A stretch of DNA of 64,000 bases, taken from positions 186,001 to 250,000 of the forward strand of contig CAVRAZ010000001.1 in the NCBI GenBank assembly GCA_963719135.1, given 5' to 3'. The position numbers and the translations under genes were made by a program. The DNA is from CAVRAZ01 sp963719135 (GTDB taxonomy: Bacteria; Pseudomonadota; Gammaproteobacteria; DSM-19610). Under the pieces are notes generated by a model that did no database searches, had not been told where the DNA came from, and saw only the letters and a program-made list of their open reading frames with translations. This document shows, piece after piece, positions 1 to 7,060 of this stretch (the stretch's first letter is position 1; each line of letters opens with the position of its first letter).

Positions 1-297
1 GGTGAATTCGGTCAATAGGCCGCCGTGATAGTTGGGATAATCGACCAGGAAAGGCTTCGCGCGTTCAGGACTCGTAAACAGCACCAGCACCTGCGCGCCG
101 TCCTCATCCTCGATCGTCAGCGGATTGGCCCGGCTGGAACGCTGGAAACCCTGTATGCCGGAGTTGTCGTCCTGGATGGGCATGAAGAGCTGCGACTGGA
201 GCAGTTCCTGAACGAAAGCCTCGGACTCCATCAAGCCCTGCTGTGCCGCAATCAGTTTTTCCTCCAGCGCGTTGTGCGCCTGGAACTGTTCGGTCAT
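1..297 (-). CDS. SseB-family protein, C-terminus outside the window
   Basis: The frame stays open from an ATG at 297 through the left edge, giving the first 99 residues. The segment resembles the SseB N-terminal domain: an amphipathic helical start (LEEKLIAAQQGLMESEAFVQ), then a strand with LFMPIQDD, then LVLFTSPERAKPFL, typical of the FTSPE/A motif of this family. SseB-type proteins are small cytoplasmic proteins, linked to serine sensitivity in E. coli, with no settled biochemical role. It is divergent from the RMND1-like gene at 490, with about 190 bp between them that should hold both promoters. The rest of the protein cannot be judged here. Confidence 0.65.
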   Translation of the reverse strand, partial: MTEQFQAHNALEEKLIAAQQGLMESEAFVQELLQSQLFMPIQDDNSGIQGFQRSSRANPLTIEDEDGAQVLVLFTSPERAKPFLVDYPNYHGGLLTEFT

Positions 298-489
298 CGA
301 TCGCCTCCTGTGACGCCTGTGCCGGCAGCGGCCCACCGGTCCAAATCGCGGACTTTACCACAGAACAGAGCCGGTCCCGCCGTCATCCGCGCCGCCCAGG
401 TCGAATCCCCCCTCTTTAACGCAGGTGTATCCTGATGGACAATGACTGCCGGCCGTTGGAACACGCAATCACGAACCCGCAGGTAGCTT

Positions 490-1294
490 ATGACAGAACG
501 CCTCTTTCCCGACAGCGACAGGGTCGACGCCAAGGCGATCTACGTTGGCCAGCGCCTGGAGGTGCAGGCCTTCAAAGACGTTCGAGCGGCTCTCGGATGC
601 GCCGCTGACGATACGGGCCGGAGCCAGCGGCATTGCCGTGCTCTTCCGCTATGGCGTCGTGGTTTTTTTCGACTTGCGGCCATCGGAGATTCTCTCGTTC
701 CTGGAGGACGTCCGTTCGTCCGTTGTACAGCCGTTCGCCGATGTCGAGCGGGACGAGGTACAGGTCGTCCATGATGCGCGCAGGCCCGAGGGCGCGGCGC
801 AGGGTACGCTGCGAGTCCATGCCTACACGCTCGAGCGCATTCAGATCATCGCCGATGTACTCGCCAAGAGCGTCGTGCTGGGACACTACGAGGTCGGACT
901 CGCCAAGCAATTCGACCGCATCGACCCGCTGGCCGCGAGCCTGAGCGGAAGACGCTTCGGGTTTGGCACCCGGGCCAGGGATCTGCTGCAGCACATCGGC
1001 GAAACACTGACCATCGAGGGCAAGATGGTCGGCCGGGTGGAAGCGACCGAAAAGCCCGAACTGATCTGGGACTACCCGGAGCACGAGCGGCTGTACCTGC
1101 GGCTGGACGACGAATACGAACTGGCCGAACGCCACGCCGGCATCGAACGCAAGCTCGCGCTGATTTCCCGCACCGCTGAAACCGCGCTGTCGATTCTGCA
1201 GAATCAGCGTTCGTTAAGAGTGGAGTGGTACATCGTCATCCTGATCGTCGTGGAGATCATGATCACGTTGGTCGACAAAGCGGCCGGCGCCTAG
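490..1294 (+). CDS. RMND1/Sif2 (DUF155) family protein, broken by a one-base frameshift
   Basis: The body matches the RMD1/Sif2/DUF155 family: APLTIRAGASGIAVLFRYGV near the start, then LERIQIIADVLAKSVVL, LISRTAETALSILQNQRSLR and a C-terminal membrane anchor (VEWYIVILIVVEIMITLV). That body is in the frame of 545, while the natural N-terminus (MTERLFPDSDRVDAKAIYVG), with a ribosome site just before ATG 490, is in another frame. Deleting one A from the AAA at 574-576 joins them as VQAFKTFERLSDAP, as the family expects. The family comprises tail-anchored membrane proteins; the mitochondrial member supports translation, and the bacterial role is unclear. A sequence error is more likely than a real mutation because the rest is intact. 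Confidence 0.75.
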
Positions 1295-1316
1295 CCGGCG
1301 TTCGTGCGAGCGCGCA

Positions 1317-1913
1317 TCAATGCCGCCCGAAAGCGCGCCATCCCACTCGCTCGAACAGCAGGGTCTGTCCGTAGGAATCGCGCAGCGCAAGCCGCGGCCC
1401 CTGGTAGGCGAAGCGATACTCGGTCACGCGTGGGCTTTGCGGTGTGTACAACAGCAGGTGGTTGTCGTCAATCACGTAGCGCCCGCTGATAGCGTACTGG
1501 CCGCCCTGCAGGCGAAACCGGTTGCCGCTGAGGTCGAGGACATCACCCGAAACGCCGACCCAGCGGCCCTGCAGGGTTCTGTAGGGTGCGCTGCTGCCGG
1601 GATAACCCCAGCCGCCCCCGGGCACGCCCGGATCGCTTGTGGAGCCATAGGGATTCGTGGCCCAGGGTAGCGTCCCCGTTGCCGGCCAGTTCCACGCGGT
1701 CGGCCAGGCGCTCATGCCGGACGTGAAGTTCATGTAGGGGCTGAAACCGCCGGTTGCGGACGAATCTTTCATCGCCGCCCCCATCATCTGGCCCATCATC
1801 ACCGCCATCATCTTTGCCATGGCGTACATCATTTCGCCCATGCTATTGGCCTGGGCGGGCAGGGGACTCGTCAGCGACACCGCGAGAACAAATGCCAGTC
1901 GCCACTTTTTCAT
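1317..1913 (-). CDS. Secreted Met-rich hypothetical protein
   Basis: About 198 residues. The start at 1913 is chosen because it begins a clean signal peptide (MKKWRLAFVLAVSLTSPLPAQA), whereas an upstream in-frame ATG adds a non-signal tail. The mature N-terminus is extremely methionine-rich: MGEMMYAMAKMMAVMMGQMM. A Gly/Pro/Trp-rich linker follows, then a beta-rich C-terminal half (about residues 115-195) with repeated short strands such as GRWVGVSGDVLDLSGNRF, which looks like a small beta-barrel or lipocalin-like sheet. Periplasmic or outer-membrane location is inferred. Met clusters can bind Cu(I), but no His or Cys partners stand out, so that is only a suggestion. No family recognised. Confidence 0.6.
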   Translation of the reverse strand: MKKWRLAFVLAVSLTSPLPAQANSMGEMMYAMAKMMAVMMGQMMGAAMKDSSATGGFSPYMNFTSGMSAWPTAWNWPATGTLPWATNPYGSTSDPGVPGGGWGYPGSSAPYRTLQGRWVGVSGDVLDLSGNRFRLQGGQYAISGRYVIDDNHLLLYTPQSPRVTEYRFAYQGPRLALRDSYGQTLLFERVGWRAFGRH

Positions 1914-2177
1914 CGAAGAAGACCGGATTGCTGCACCATCTGTTATTAGTTTAGTGTAGAAACCGCTTATTGACGACAGGGGGAACACGCGGGGTCAAAT
2001 TCCATCTAAACTTGAAATGGCAGCCATGCGGAGTGCGTCCATTCGTTTCGATTCGTCCGTCAGGTTGGAAGAGGGTTCGCACCAGGGCAGCCGGCCCGGC
2101 CTATTGACCGCTGTATCGGTGCGCGCTACACATTCTGAAACGACCGGGACATTCAAGAACCTACAAGGAGTCCGACA

Positions 2178-2534
2178 ATGATCGATCTCAAACCAGCGAA
2201 TCCGGGCAAATCATCGTCAGGGAACGGCCAGTCGCCGCCGCCCGGGTGGGACAGGGAGACCGCCGAACGCACGGCGCGTGAGGAGGGTATCGAACTGGCG
2301 GCCGAACACTGGGCCGTGGTGCAAGCGCTGCAGGAGTATTTCGCCCGCCACGTGGAGACCGAAGTCAACGTGCGCGAATTGCACGATGCCCTCGACGAAC
2401 GCTTCCATGCCAGCGGCGGGATGAAGCACCTGTACAAGCTTTTCCCGGGCGGACCGGTCGCGCAGGGCTGCCGGATTGCCGGCCTCACGCCGCCGGCCGG
2501 CGCGGTCGACCCGTCATTCGGGAGCGTGCAGTAA
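2178..2534 (+). CDS. DsrC/TusE-like sulfur-carrier family protein with only the upstream Cys
   Basis: 118 residues preceded by a good ribosome site (AAGGAG at -12). The middle matches DsrC/TusE: EEGIELAAEHWAVVQALQEYF, then KHLYKLFPGGPVAQGCRIAG. Canonical DsrC has two arm cysteines: one in the CxIAGL motif and one eleven residues later, next to the C-terminus. TusE keeps only the latter. Here the first is present (Cys98), the second position is Ala109, and a nine-residue tail follows. The Ser/Gly/Pro-rich N-terminus (residues 6-22) is also longer than usual. It belongs to the family but should not work as a standard DsrC trisulfide carrier or TusE relay. No dsr or tus genes are nearby. Confidence 0.8.
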   Translation: MIDLKPANPGKSSSGNGQSPPPGWDRETAERTAREEGIELAAEHWAVVQALQEYFARHVETEVNVRELHDALDERFHASGGMKHLYKLFPGGPVAQGCRIAGLTPPAGAVDPSFGSVQ

Positions 2535-2597
2535 CACAAGGGCCACGGAAGGCCGAGGCCCGCGCCCGGCGTGAGTGCGGCAGAGATGTCTGACCCG

Positions 2598-3245
2598 TCA
2601 GACGCCGCGATCGAGCCTGTACAGCGCAATGACCATGAGCAGGCTGCCGGCCAGCAGCCAGAGCGGACCGAACAACCACAGCGCCAGCGGAATCGACAGG
2701 TAGTAGGCGCGCATGCCCAGCGTATAGTGCGTGCCGCCGCGGTCGAGTATTTCGACTACGTCTTCCTCGCGGATGTCCGTAGTATTGTCGGTCGGCAGAT
2801 TGATCATGAACCCGGTATGGTTGTAGTAGCGCACGGCCAGAGTAAAATTAAAGAAAGCAAAGAGGAAGTCGGCGCCCAGCAGAATCAGCTTGCCGAGCCA
2901 CAGCCCGGGGTGAGTGCTTCCGAACTGGATGACAAACTGCGACAGTTCGCCTTGTTTGTCCGCGGTCAACGCCAGGTTGAAGACTCCCAGCCCGGTGATG
3001 ATGGCCGTGGAGGCCAGAAAGGTCGCCGCCATGGTCCAGTTGCGCAGGGTTTGCACCGCAAGGATATCCCTGCCATCCTTCATGATCGCATGCACCCACA
3101 TTGCACGCGTACGCCGGGTCAGTCCGAGCGACGTGCTGAGCGGGTCTCTGCGCAGTTTTCGCCAGAGGTAGACGTGATACACGACCAGCGTCAGCAGCGC
3201 CGCGGGACTCAGGCCGAATTCAAAGTGGCGAAGCATTTCCATCAT
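2598..3245 (-). CDS. DUF599 family integral membrane protein
   Basis: 215 residues with four predicted membrane segments: about 12-28 (LSPAALLTLVVYHVYLW), 70-92 (MAATFLASTAIITGLGVF), 115-140 (WLGKLILLGADFLFAFFN) and 190-210. DUF599 hallmarks are visible: R-x2-W-x2-A-I-M (residues 46-55), DILAVQTLRNWTMAATFLAS, and the loop with HYTLGMRAYYLSIPLALW. The family has no established function. It is the last chromosomal gene before the left att-like site of the island, about 90 bp downstream on the + strand. It starts at 3245; an ATG one codon in is equally possible. Confidence 0.85.
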   Translation of the reverse strand: MMEMLRHFEFGLSPAALLTLVVYHVYLWRKLRRDPLSTSLGLTRRTRAMWVHAIMKDGRDILAVQTLRNWTMAATFLASTAIITGLGVFNLALTADKQGELSQFVIQFGSTHPGLWLGKLILLGADFLFAFFNFTLAVRYYNHTGFMINLPTDNTTDIREEDVVEILDRGGTHYTLGMRAYYLSIPLALWLFGPLWLLAGSLLMVIALYRLDRGV

Positions 3246-3337
3246 GTTCGTTTCATGACGCCACTGTGGCCGTGGTCAGTGAATACGGGGTGGCTGGAGC
3301 ACGTCTCGGCAGTCTATTTCAGGTCGCTGGATGGCGT

Positions 3338-3365
3338 ATTTAACACAATATACCCTGCACTGAAG
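3338..3365 (+). other. Left att site, dif-like (XerD arm and centre only)
   Basis: The first 16 bases (ATTTAACACAATATAC) match the XerD arm and central region of E. coli dif, read as its reverse complement, at 15 of 16 positions. The XerC-arm half that follows is not conserved. Hybrid junctions of this kind, with one good arm, are expected at the phage-derived end of an inovirus integrated at dif. The stop codon of the repressor-like gene lies inside the site. Confidence 0.7.
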
Positions 3366-3688
3366 CATTGATGGTGTCACTGATAACGATCAGCAGGGCA
3401 GTGTACGCCACGGCGGCGTGTTCTAATCGCTTTGCGATACGTACCCACGCTTTCTTTTCCTCGGTTCCTTTCGCGCGTTCAGCACTCGCTGCGGCAATGA
3501 TGGTCATTGGATCAATATCCAGTGCGTCAGCCACGCGCAATGCAGTGTAGTTGTCCAGAGTGCTTTGCTTTTTTCGATATCGGCTTATTGCAGCCTGTGA
3601 GACACCAAGCATCATGGCCAGTTTGTAGTCGGAATGTCAGGTCGTACTTACGCTTGATCGCGTCCAGGTAGTCGCACGAAGTCTTCAT
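3340..3688 (-). CDS. Phage repressor-like HTH regulator (DUF3693/RstR-like), one-base frameshift
   Basis: The 3' part encodes an HTH: MMLGVSQAAISRYRKKQSTL, then TALRVADALDIDPMTIIAAA and a weakly hydrophobic C-terminus. The expected N-terminus (MKTSCDYLDAIKRKYDLT) starts at ATG 3688 in another frame. Removing one A from the AA at 3633-3634 gives a continuous MKTSCDYLDAIKRKYDLTSDYKLAMMLG in two joined parts. This architecture matches the DUF3693 phage proteins that sit beside the replication gene in filamentous phages of Vibrio, Xanthomonas and Stenotrophomonas. It is divergent from the replication gene, as rstR is from rstA in CTXphi. The last codon and stop overlap the left att site. A repeat resembling an operator lies 63 bp upstream of the start. 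Confidence 0.65.
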
Positions 3689-3735
3689 CGGGCTGCTCTG
3701 AGTTGGGGGGCGGTGGACACTGTAGGAGGCGATAC

Positions 3736-4233
3736 TTACAGGGATGCAAGACTTACAGGGGTGTTAGTATCTGGGCGAGCTCGTCTCCGGTCGGCGGAGC
3801 TTTTGACGTTCAGACGAACAACGGGGATTCCGGCTTGAGCGAGTAGGGTATCCCGTGCAACGTCTTTTTCTGCGCTGTGTGAGGAGTCGTCGAGTTCGAT
3901 TATTTTCACTACGTTGAAGGATTTGTCGCAGATCACGAAATCCGCCACCTTCTGGCGCACCCGGTTGAACAGTCGAAAGTTCGCTTTATTGTCGGGTCCG
4001 GTAGTTCTCAAGAAGGCACTGAAGCTCACTTGTGGCAATACCAGCAGGTCCGAGGAGACTTTGGAAAGAGCCCAGTACAAAGCCTGTTCTGGCGGGGTGA
4101 GGGGGTGGCGTTTTTTCAGTTCGGCTCCGACCTCGTTTTTTAAGTCGTTGGAATCTGAGACATTTGTCCTTTTGTTTATCGCGATCATCACCACTACGAG
4201 GGAGATAGCGGCCAATATGATGTAGGAAGTCAT
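3736..4233 (-). CDS. Membrane-anchored DUF2726 protein
   Basis: 165 residues: an N-terminal membrane helix (YIILAAISLVVVMIAI), then a DUF2726 domain from about residue 45. Visible family elements are LTPPEQALYWALSKVSSDLLVLPQVSFS, then KVADFVICDKSFNVVKIIELDDSSH, DTLLAQAGIPVVRL. DUF2726 resembles restriction-endonuclease-fold proteins: DFVI and ELDDSSH sit where catalytic acidic residues would fall. The function is not established. It lies between the repressor-like gene and the replication gene, where a minimal inovirus has no such gene, so it is probably an accessory cargo gene. Its 3' end runs into one copy of the operator-like repeat and its promoter region contains the other. Confidence 0.75.
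   Translation of the reverse strand: MTSYIILAAISLVVVMIAINKRTNVSDSNDLKNEVGAELKKRHPLTPPEQALYWALSKVSSDLLVLPQVSFSAFLRTTGPDNKANFRLFNRVRQKVADFVICDKSFNVVKIIELDDSSHSAEKDVARDTLLAQAGIPVVRLNVKSSADRRRARPDTNTPVSLASL
3751..3769 (-). promoter_or_regulatory. Operator-like repeat, copy 1
   Basis: ACTTACAGGGGTGTTAGTA is a short imperfect palindrome (ACTtACA / TGTtAGT around a GC centre). It occurs again at 4295-4313 with one change. This copy lies 63 bp upstream of the repressor-like gene start and overlaps the last codons of the DUF2726 gene. A further half copy (ATACTTACAGGG) is at 3733-3744. The position suits autoregulation by the repressor-like protein; that is inference. Confidence 0.5.
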
Positions 4234-4294
4234 TGTTATGCCTAGAAAAATGTAAAGACTTTGCTGTTTCGGCGTTGCCGGTGGACCGCTTGAT

Positions 4295-4313
4295 ACTTAC
4301 ACGGGTGTTAGTA
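4295..4313 (-). promoter_or_regulatory. Operator-like repeat, copy 2
   Basis: ACTTACACGGGTGTTAGTA matches copy 1 at 3751-3769 in 18 of 19 positions and is a slightly better palindrome. It lies 62 bp upstream of the DUF2726 start, almost the same distance copy 1 has from the repressor-like gene start. Both copies are also preceded on the + strand by a shared CGGTGGAC. This suggests a duplicated promoter/operator module. Confidence 0.5.
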
Positions 4314-4522
4314 ATGTTGGCCGCGTGGCAGCCCAGCTTGACCTCTTGCCCCTGCCGCCGGACGCACCGCCGCGCCATTCAGCCGCGTCCAGGGCTTCCA
4401 CTGCGGCGCGGCACCCTTTACCCCCTTGCCAGTCCGGCACTCCTTCACGCGCTCTCGCGCGTCTACGGTGACGGTGCCCCCTATTTGGGGCAGTGGACGC
4501 GCAGCGGGCTGGTCTGGCCGGG

Positions 4523-4549
4523 AAGGGCGGTCCTTATAACACCGCCCTT
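4523..4549 (+). terminator. Strong hairpin upstream of the replication gene
   Basis: AAGGGCGGT and ACCGCCCTT form a perfect 9-bp stem with a 9-base loop, followed by TTG. It could be a rho-independent terminator (the T run is short) or an inovirus intergenic hairpin such as a packaging signal or replication origin. It lies 37 bp before the GTG of the replication gene. Confidence 0.45.
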
Positions 4550-4585
4550 TTGTCTCATGGGTGAGACTCGGCCCCCGCCCACCCC

Positions 4586-5605
4586 GTGACGGCGCTCCTC
4601 GTGGACTGGATGACGGCAAGGATGCCTTGGGACAAGTTCCAAGAATCGACCTGGTCCCGGCTATTGGCCCTGGGGGACCGGATCATGCGTTAGAACCAGA
4701 CAGTTGGTACGGTTATTTACGAGTCGCAGGCGTGGGAGTCGGTGCGCTCCGACAGCCACCAGGTGGTGTTTCGGGTCGGGTCCGACGCGCTGTGGATTCA
4801 GGGCAGCCCGGCCCGCTGCAGCGGCGACGGCTGCGCCGTCTTCGGCTCCGGACCGAGTGCGGCGCTCGACTTGGCCGGGTGCATCGAGCGCATGGCGCGC
4901 ATGGTGTTCGATCGGCTCGAGGTACGCGATCGCGTGGAGCCGCGCGACTGGATCGTATCGCGTGTCGACGTGACCGGGAACCTCCGCATGGACAGTCTTG
5001 AAGCGGTACGGATCGCGCTCGCCGAGCTGCGCGACTGCGAGGGGGGACGCTACCGCGTGTCGCAGCAGGCGGGCGACACAGTCTACTGGTCTCATAGGAG
5101 CAAACACCGCTCCGGCAAGGCCTACGCGAAAGGTCCGCACCTGGCCTACATGATGAAGCGTCGCGGCTATCGCGGGCGGGAGTACGCCGCGCGCGAGATC
5201 GCAGCGGCCAACGCGATGCTTCGGCTCGAACTGTCTTTGAAGCGCGAATATTGGCGGCTGATCGACTGGCGCACAGTCGATAGCGGCTACTTAGCGGAAG
5301 CGTGGCGCGCGTATTTCGCGCAGATGATTGCAGGCTCGGTTCGTGATCACGCTGCTGCAAGGACCGTCCGGCGCCGGCAAATCGTACGAAGCCGTTATCA
5401 CCTTCGTCATGCCGGCCCTGGAAAAAGGCCGGAAGGTGCGCACCAACCTGCCGATCATCGAGGACGCCCTGCGGCGTTTCGTCTCCTATCCGTTCGGCCT
5501 GCTGGAAATCCACGAGGACATGCGCCACTTCAAAACCGTCGAGAACTTCACCGACGAGTGGCGCCACCCCGAGACCAACCAGGGGCCTTTGTACGTGATC
5601 GATGA
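4586..5605 (+). pseudogene. Inovirus replication initiation protein with in-frame stop, tail running into zot
   Basis: Reading from GTG 4586 gives 35 residues (VTALLVDWMTARMPWDKF...LGDRIMR), then TAG at 4691-4693, then the same frame continues as a typical inovirus Rep: SVRSDSHQVVFRVGSDALWI, then DWIVSRVDVTGNLRMDSL, CEGGRYRVSQQAGDTVYWSH, SGKAYAKGPHLAYMMKRRGY and LRLELSLKREYWRL. Such proteins nick the phage plus strand for rolling-circle replication. The family sequence ends around 5335 (YFAQMIAGS). The remaining 90 or so residues are simply zot read out of frame, so the native stop and everything normally between rep and zot are gone. The TAG is a substitution rather than an indel. Initiation after the stop would remove the conserved N-terminus. 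Confidence 0.7.
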
Positions 5606-6398
5606 AGCGCAGTTGGTGTTCCCCAAGGGCAACACCCCGCGCGACGTGGAGGAATGGTTCTCCCTGTACCGTCACTACGGGGCCGACGTGGTCCTGTTGA
5701 CCCAGAACTACCGCCGGCTGTCGGCCGCCCTGGTCGACAACGTGCAAACCAGCTACCGGCTGCGCAAGGCCACGGCCCTGGGCACCACGGACCGTTATTT
5801 TCGCATCACCACCGACGGCGTGCGCGGCGCCCGGATTCGCCAACAAGTCGTCGCCTATGACCGCCGTTACTTCGGCCTCTGGCAGTCGCACACGCAGTCC
5901 GACAGCGTCGTGCAGGAAGACAGCTCCTCGGACATTATTCCGATCTACAAGCGCTGGCCCTTCGTCGGCGCTGCCCTGATGTTGCTGCTCGCCGGCGGCC
6001 TGGCGCTGCGCGCCGCGACGCGCGCCGGCGAGTCACCGGCAGCCGTCCCCAAGGAGTTCCAGCATGTCCCGCATCTACCGGCTGCTGCTGTGACTGCGGG
6101 TGCTCCTGCGGCTGCTCCGCCTGGTGCGCTCGCCGCGAAGCCGCTAGAGCCCTACGACGGCTTCGTGCTGTACCTGAAAGCCTCGGCCTGGAACGCCAAA
6201 CAGCGACGCTATGCCTGGGTGTTCGCCGCCACGCAGAACGGCCAGGAGGTCTTCGAGGTCACCGGCCGCGATCTGACGCAGGCCGGCTACGCCGTCGAGC
6301 CGGTCAATCCCTGCGTCGTGCGCCTGCACTTCGCCGGCAGCGAGCGTTACGTCACCTGCGGCGTGCCCACCGTCAAGCTCAGCGGCTTGATGCCGTGA
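5343..6398 (+). CDS. zot: Zot-domain inovirus assembly ATPase (pI-like)
   Basis: About 351 residues. The start is placed at GTG 5343, giving VITLLQGPSGAGKS, as Zot proteins begin; a TTG at 5328 is possible. Walker A is GPSGAGKS at residues 7-14, and a Walker B-like strand is GPLYVIDEAQLVF at about residue 83. DVVLLTQNYRRLSAALVDNV follows. One membrane helix (about residues 203-222, WPFVGAALMLLLAGG) separates the cytoplasmic ATPase from an Ala/Pro-rich linker and a C-terminal periplasmic domain with two cysteines. In Inoviridae this protein (gene I) drives phage extrusion through the inner membrane. Here its normal structural-gene partners are absent. It looks intact and is followed by a short hairpin. 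Confidence 0.9.
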   Translation: MITLLQGPSGAGKSYEAVITFVMPALEKGRKVRTNLPIIEDALRRFVSYPFGLLEIHEDMRHFKTVENFTDEWRHPETNQGPLYVIDEAQLVFPKGNTPRDVEEWFSLYRHYGADVVLLTQNYRRLSAALVDNVQTSYRLRKATALGTTDRYFRITTDGVRGARIRQQVVAYDRRYFGLWQSHTQSDSVVQEDSSSDIIPIYKRWPFVGAALMLLLAGGLALRAATRAGESPAAVPKEFQHVPHLPAAAVTAGAPAAAPPGALAAKPLEPYDGFVLYLKASAWNAKQRRYAWVFAATQNGQEVFEVTGRDLTQAGYAVEPVNPCVVRLHFAGSERYVTCGVPTVKLSGLMP

Positions 6399-6404
6399 AG
6401 GGGG

Positions 6405-6421
6405 TCCCCGCGCAGCGGGGA
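6405..6421 (+). terminator. Hairpin after zot
   Basis: TCCCCGC-GCA-GCGGGGA, a 7-bp GC-rich stem 6 bp after the zot stop, followed by AAGG without a T run. It is probably a weak terminator or an RNA-stability element at the end of the phage operon. Confidence 0.4.
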
Positions 6422-6603
6422 AAGGTTCACGGCATCCGCCCGCGCGCACCACACTGGCCGACAGCGAGGCAGGAAGCCGAAGCCGGCGCAGGGATGCGCC
6501 GTAGACCCCGCGACCACCGCACCCGGTAAAAGACAGGCTCAACCGAGTGACAAGCGCAGCCTGGCGCGGAGGTTGAAAGGGCCGTCCCTGGCCACGGAAC
6601 CGT

Positions 6604-6771
6604 TCAACGTCCAAAGGCTTCCTCTTTTCGGCTTTCAGCCCACCCGAGGCGATACGCCGTGTGATACTCCACCGGCACCCGGTCGATGCGCGGCAAGTCG
6701 TCGCGCTGATCGTTCCAGCCAGCGGTATAAGCCTGCGTTTCGGAGTTGATCGTCAGACTTTCAAGCTTCAT
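6604..6771 (-). CDS. Small RMF-like protein, 55 residues
   Basis: Start ATG 6771 follows AAGGGG and gives a compact 55-residue protein; the longer in-frame extension upstream has no coding character. It contains AYTAGWNDQRDDLPR followed by PVEYHTAYRLGWAESRKEE. The paired (Y/A)xxGW motifs separated by a proline-bearing linker recall ribosome modulation factor (RMF)-like small proteins, but similarity is short and the call is tentative. It lies between zot and the cassette array, on the opposite strand to zot, and could belong to either. Confidence 0.4.
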   Translation of the reverse strand: MKLESLTINSETQAYTAGWNDQRDDLPRIDRVPVEYHTAYRLGWAESRKEEAFGR

Positions 6772-6931
6772 GATTTTGCCCCTTGTTTGCGAGGACCATT
6801 CCTCATGGCGGGACGGGATGGCCCGGAGCAAATGAGGGGCAGCAGCAAGCTTGCAAGGCGGTGCGTGACCTGTTTGCATCTGCCGGGAGGCGGCTGGTTG
6901 TGTCGGCGTCTGTACTCCGTTGGACAATTTC

Positions 6932-6938
6932 GTTAGGC
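6932..6938 (+). other. Possible integron recombination point at the array start
   Basis: CGTTAGGC fits the GTTRRRY core at the start of integron cassettes. No complementary attC half lies in the preceding 150 bases, so if real it would be the insertion point of an attI-like site or a truncated attC. No integrase gene is present nearby. Weakly supported alone; listed because the cassette array begins just after it. Confidence 0.3.
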
Positions 6939-6987
6939 TCCATATTGGGAGCTTAGGTTGTTGCTTCTATTAGGGGTTAGATCGTTA

Positions 6988-7030
6988 GGGAGCCCAAAAG
7001 AGTCGTTTACAAAGGCGCTTTTAGGCTCCC
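6988..7030. repeat. Inverted repeat upstream of the first cassette gene
   Basis: GGGAGCCCAAAAG (6988-7000) and CTTTTAGGCTCCC (7018-7030) pair at 12 of 13 positions around a 17-base loop. The GGCTCC/GGGAGC words also occur as a smaller inverted pair at 6936-6941 and 6947-6952. This could be a regulatory stem-loop or part of a decayed attI/attC site. It ends about 30 bp before the first cassette ORF. Confidence 0.45.
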
Positions 7031-7060
7031 CAATTGTAGTTATGTTTCTGGAGGCAGCAC

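Larger units (their letters stand above)
4234..4585. other. Inovirus intergenic region, no gene seen
   Basis: This 352-bp stretch separates the divergent DUF2726 and replication genes. It contains the second operator-like repeat (4295-4313), GC-rich sequence with no convincing reading frame, and a strong hairpin (4523-4549). In filamentous phages the matching interval carries the regulatory switch and may carry the replication origin or packaging hairpin; no specific origin motif could be identified. Confidence 0.5.

Noticed and set aside
2571..3371. 266-residue open frame antisense to the DUF599 gene
   Set aside because: The minus-strand frame gives a clear four-helix family member; the plus frame does not.
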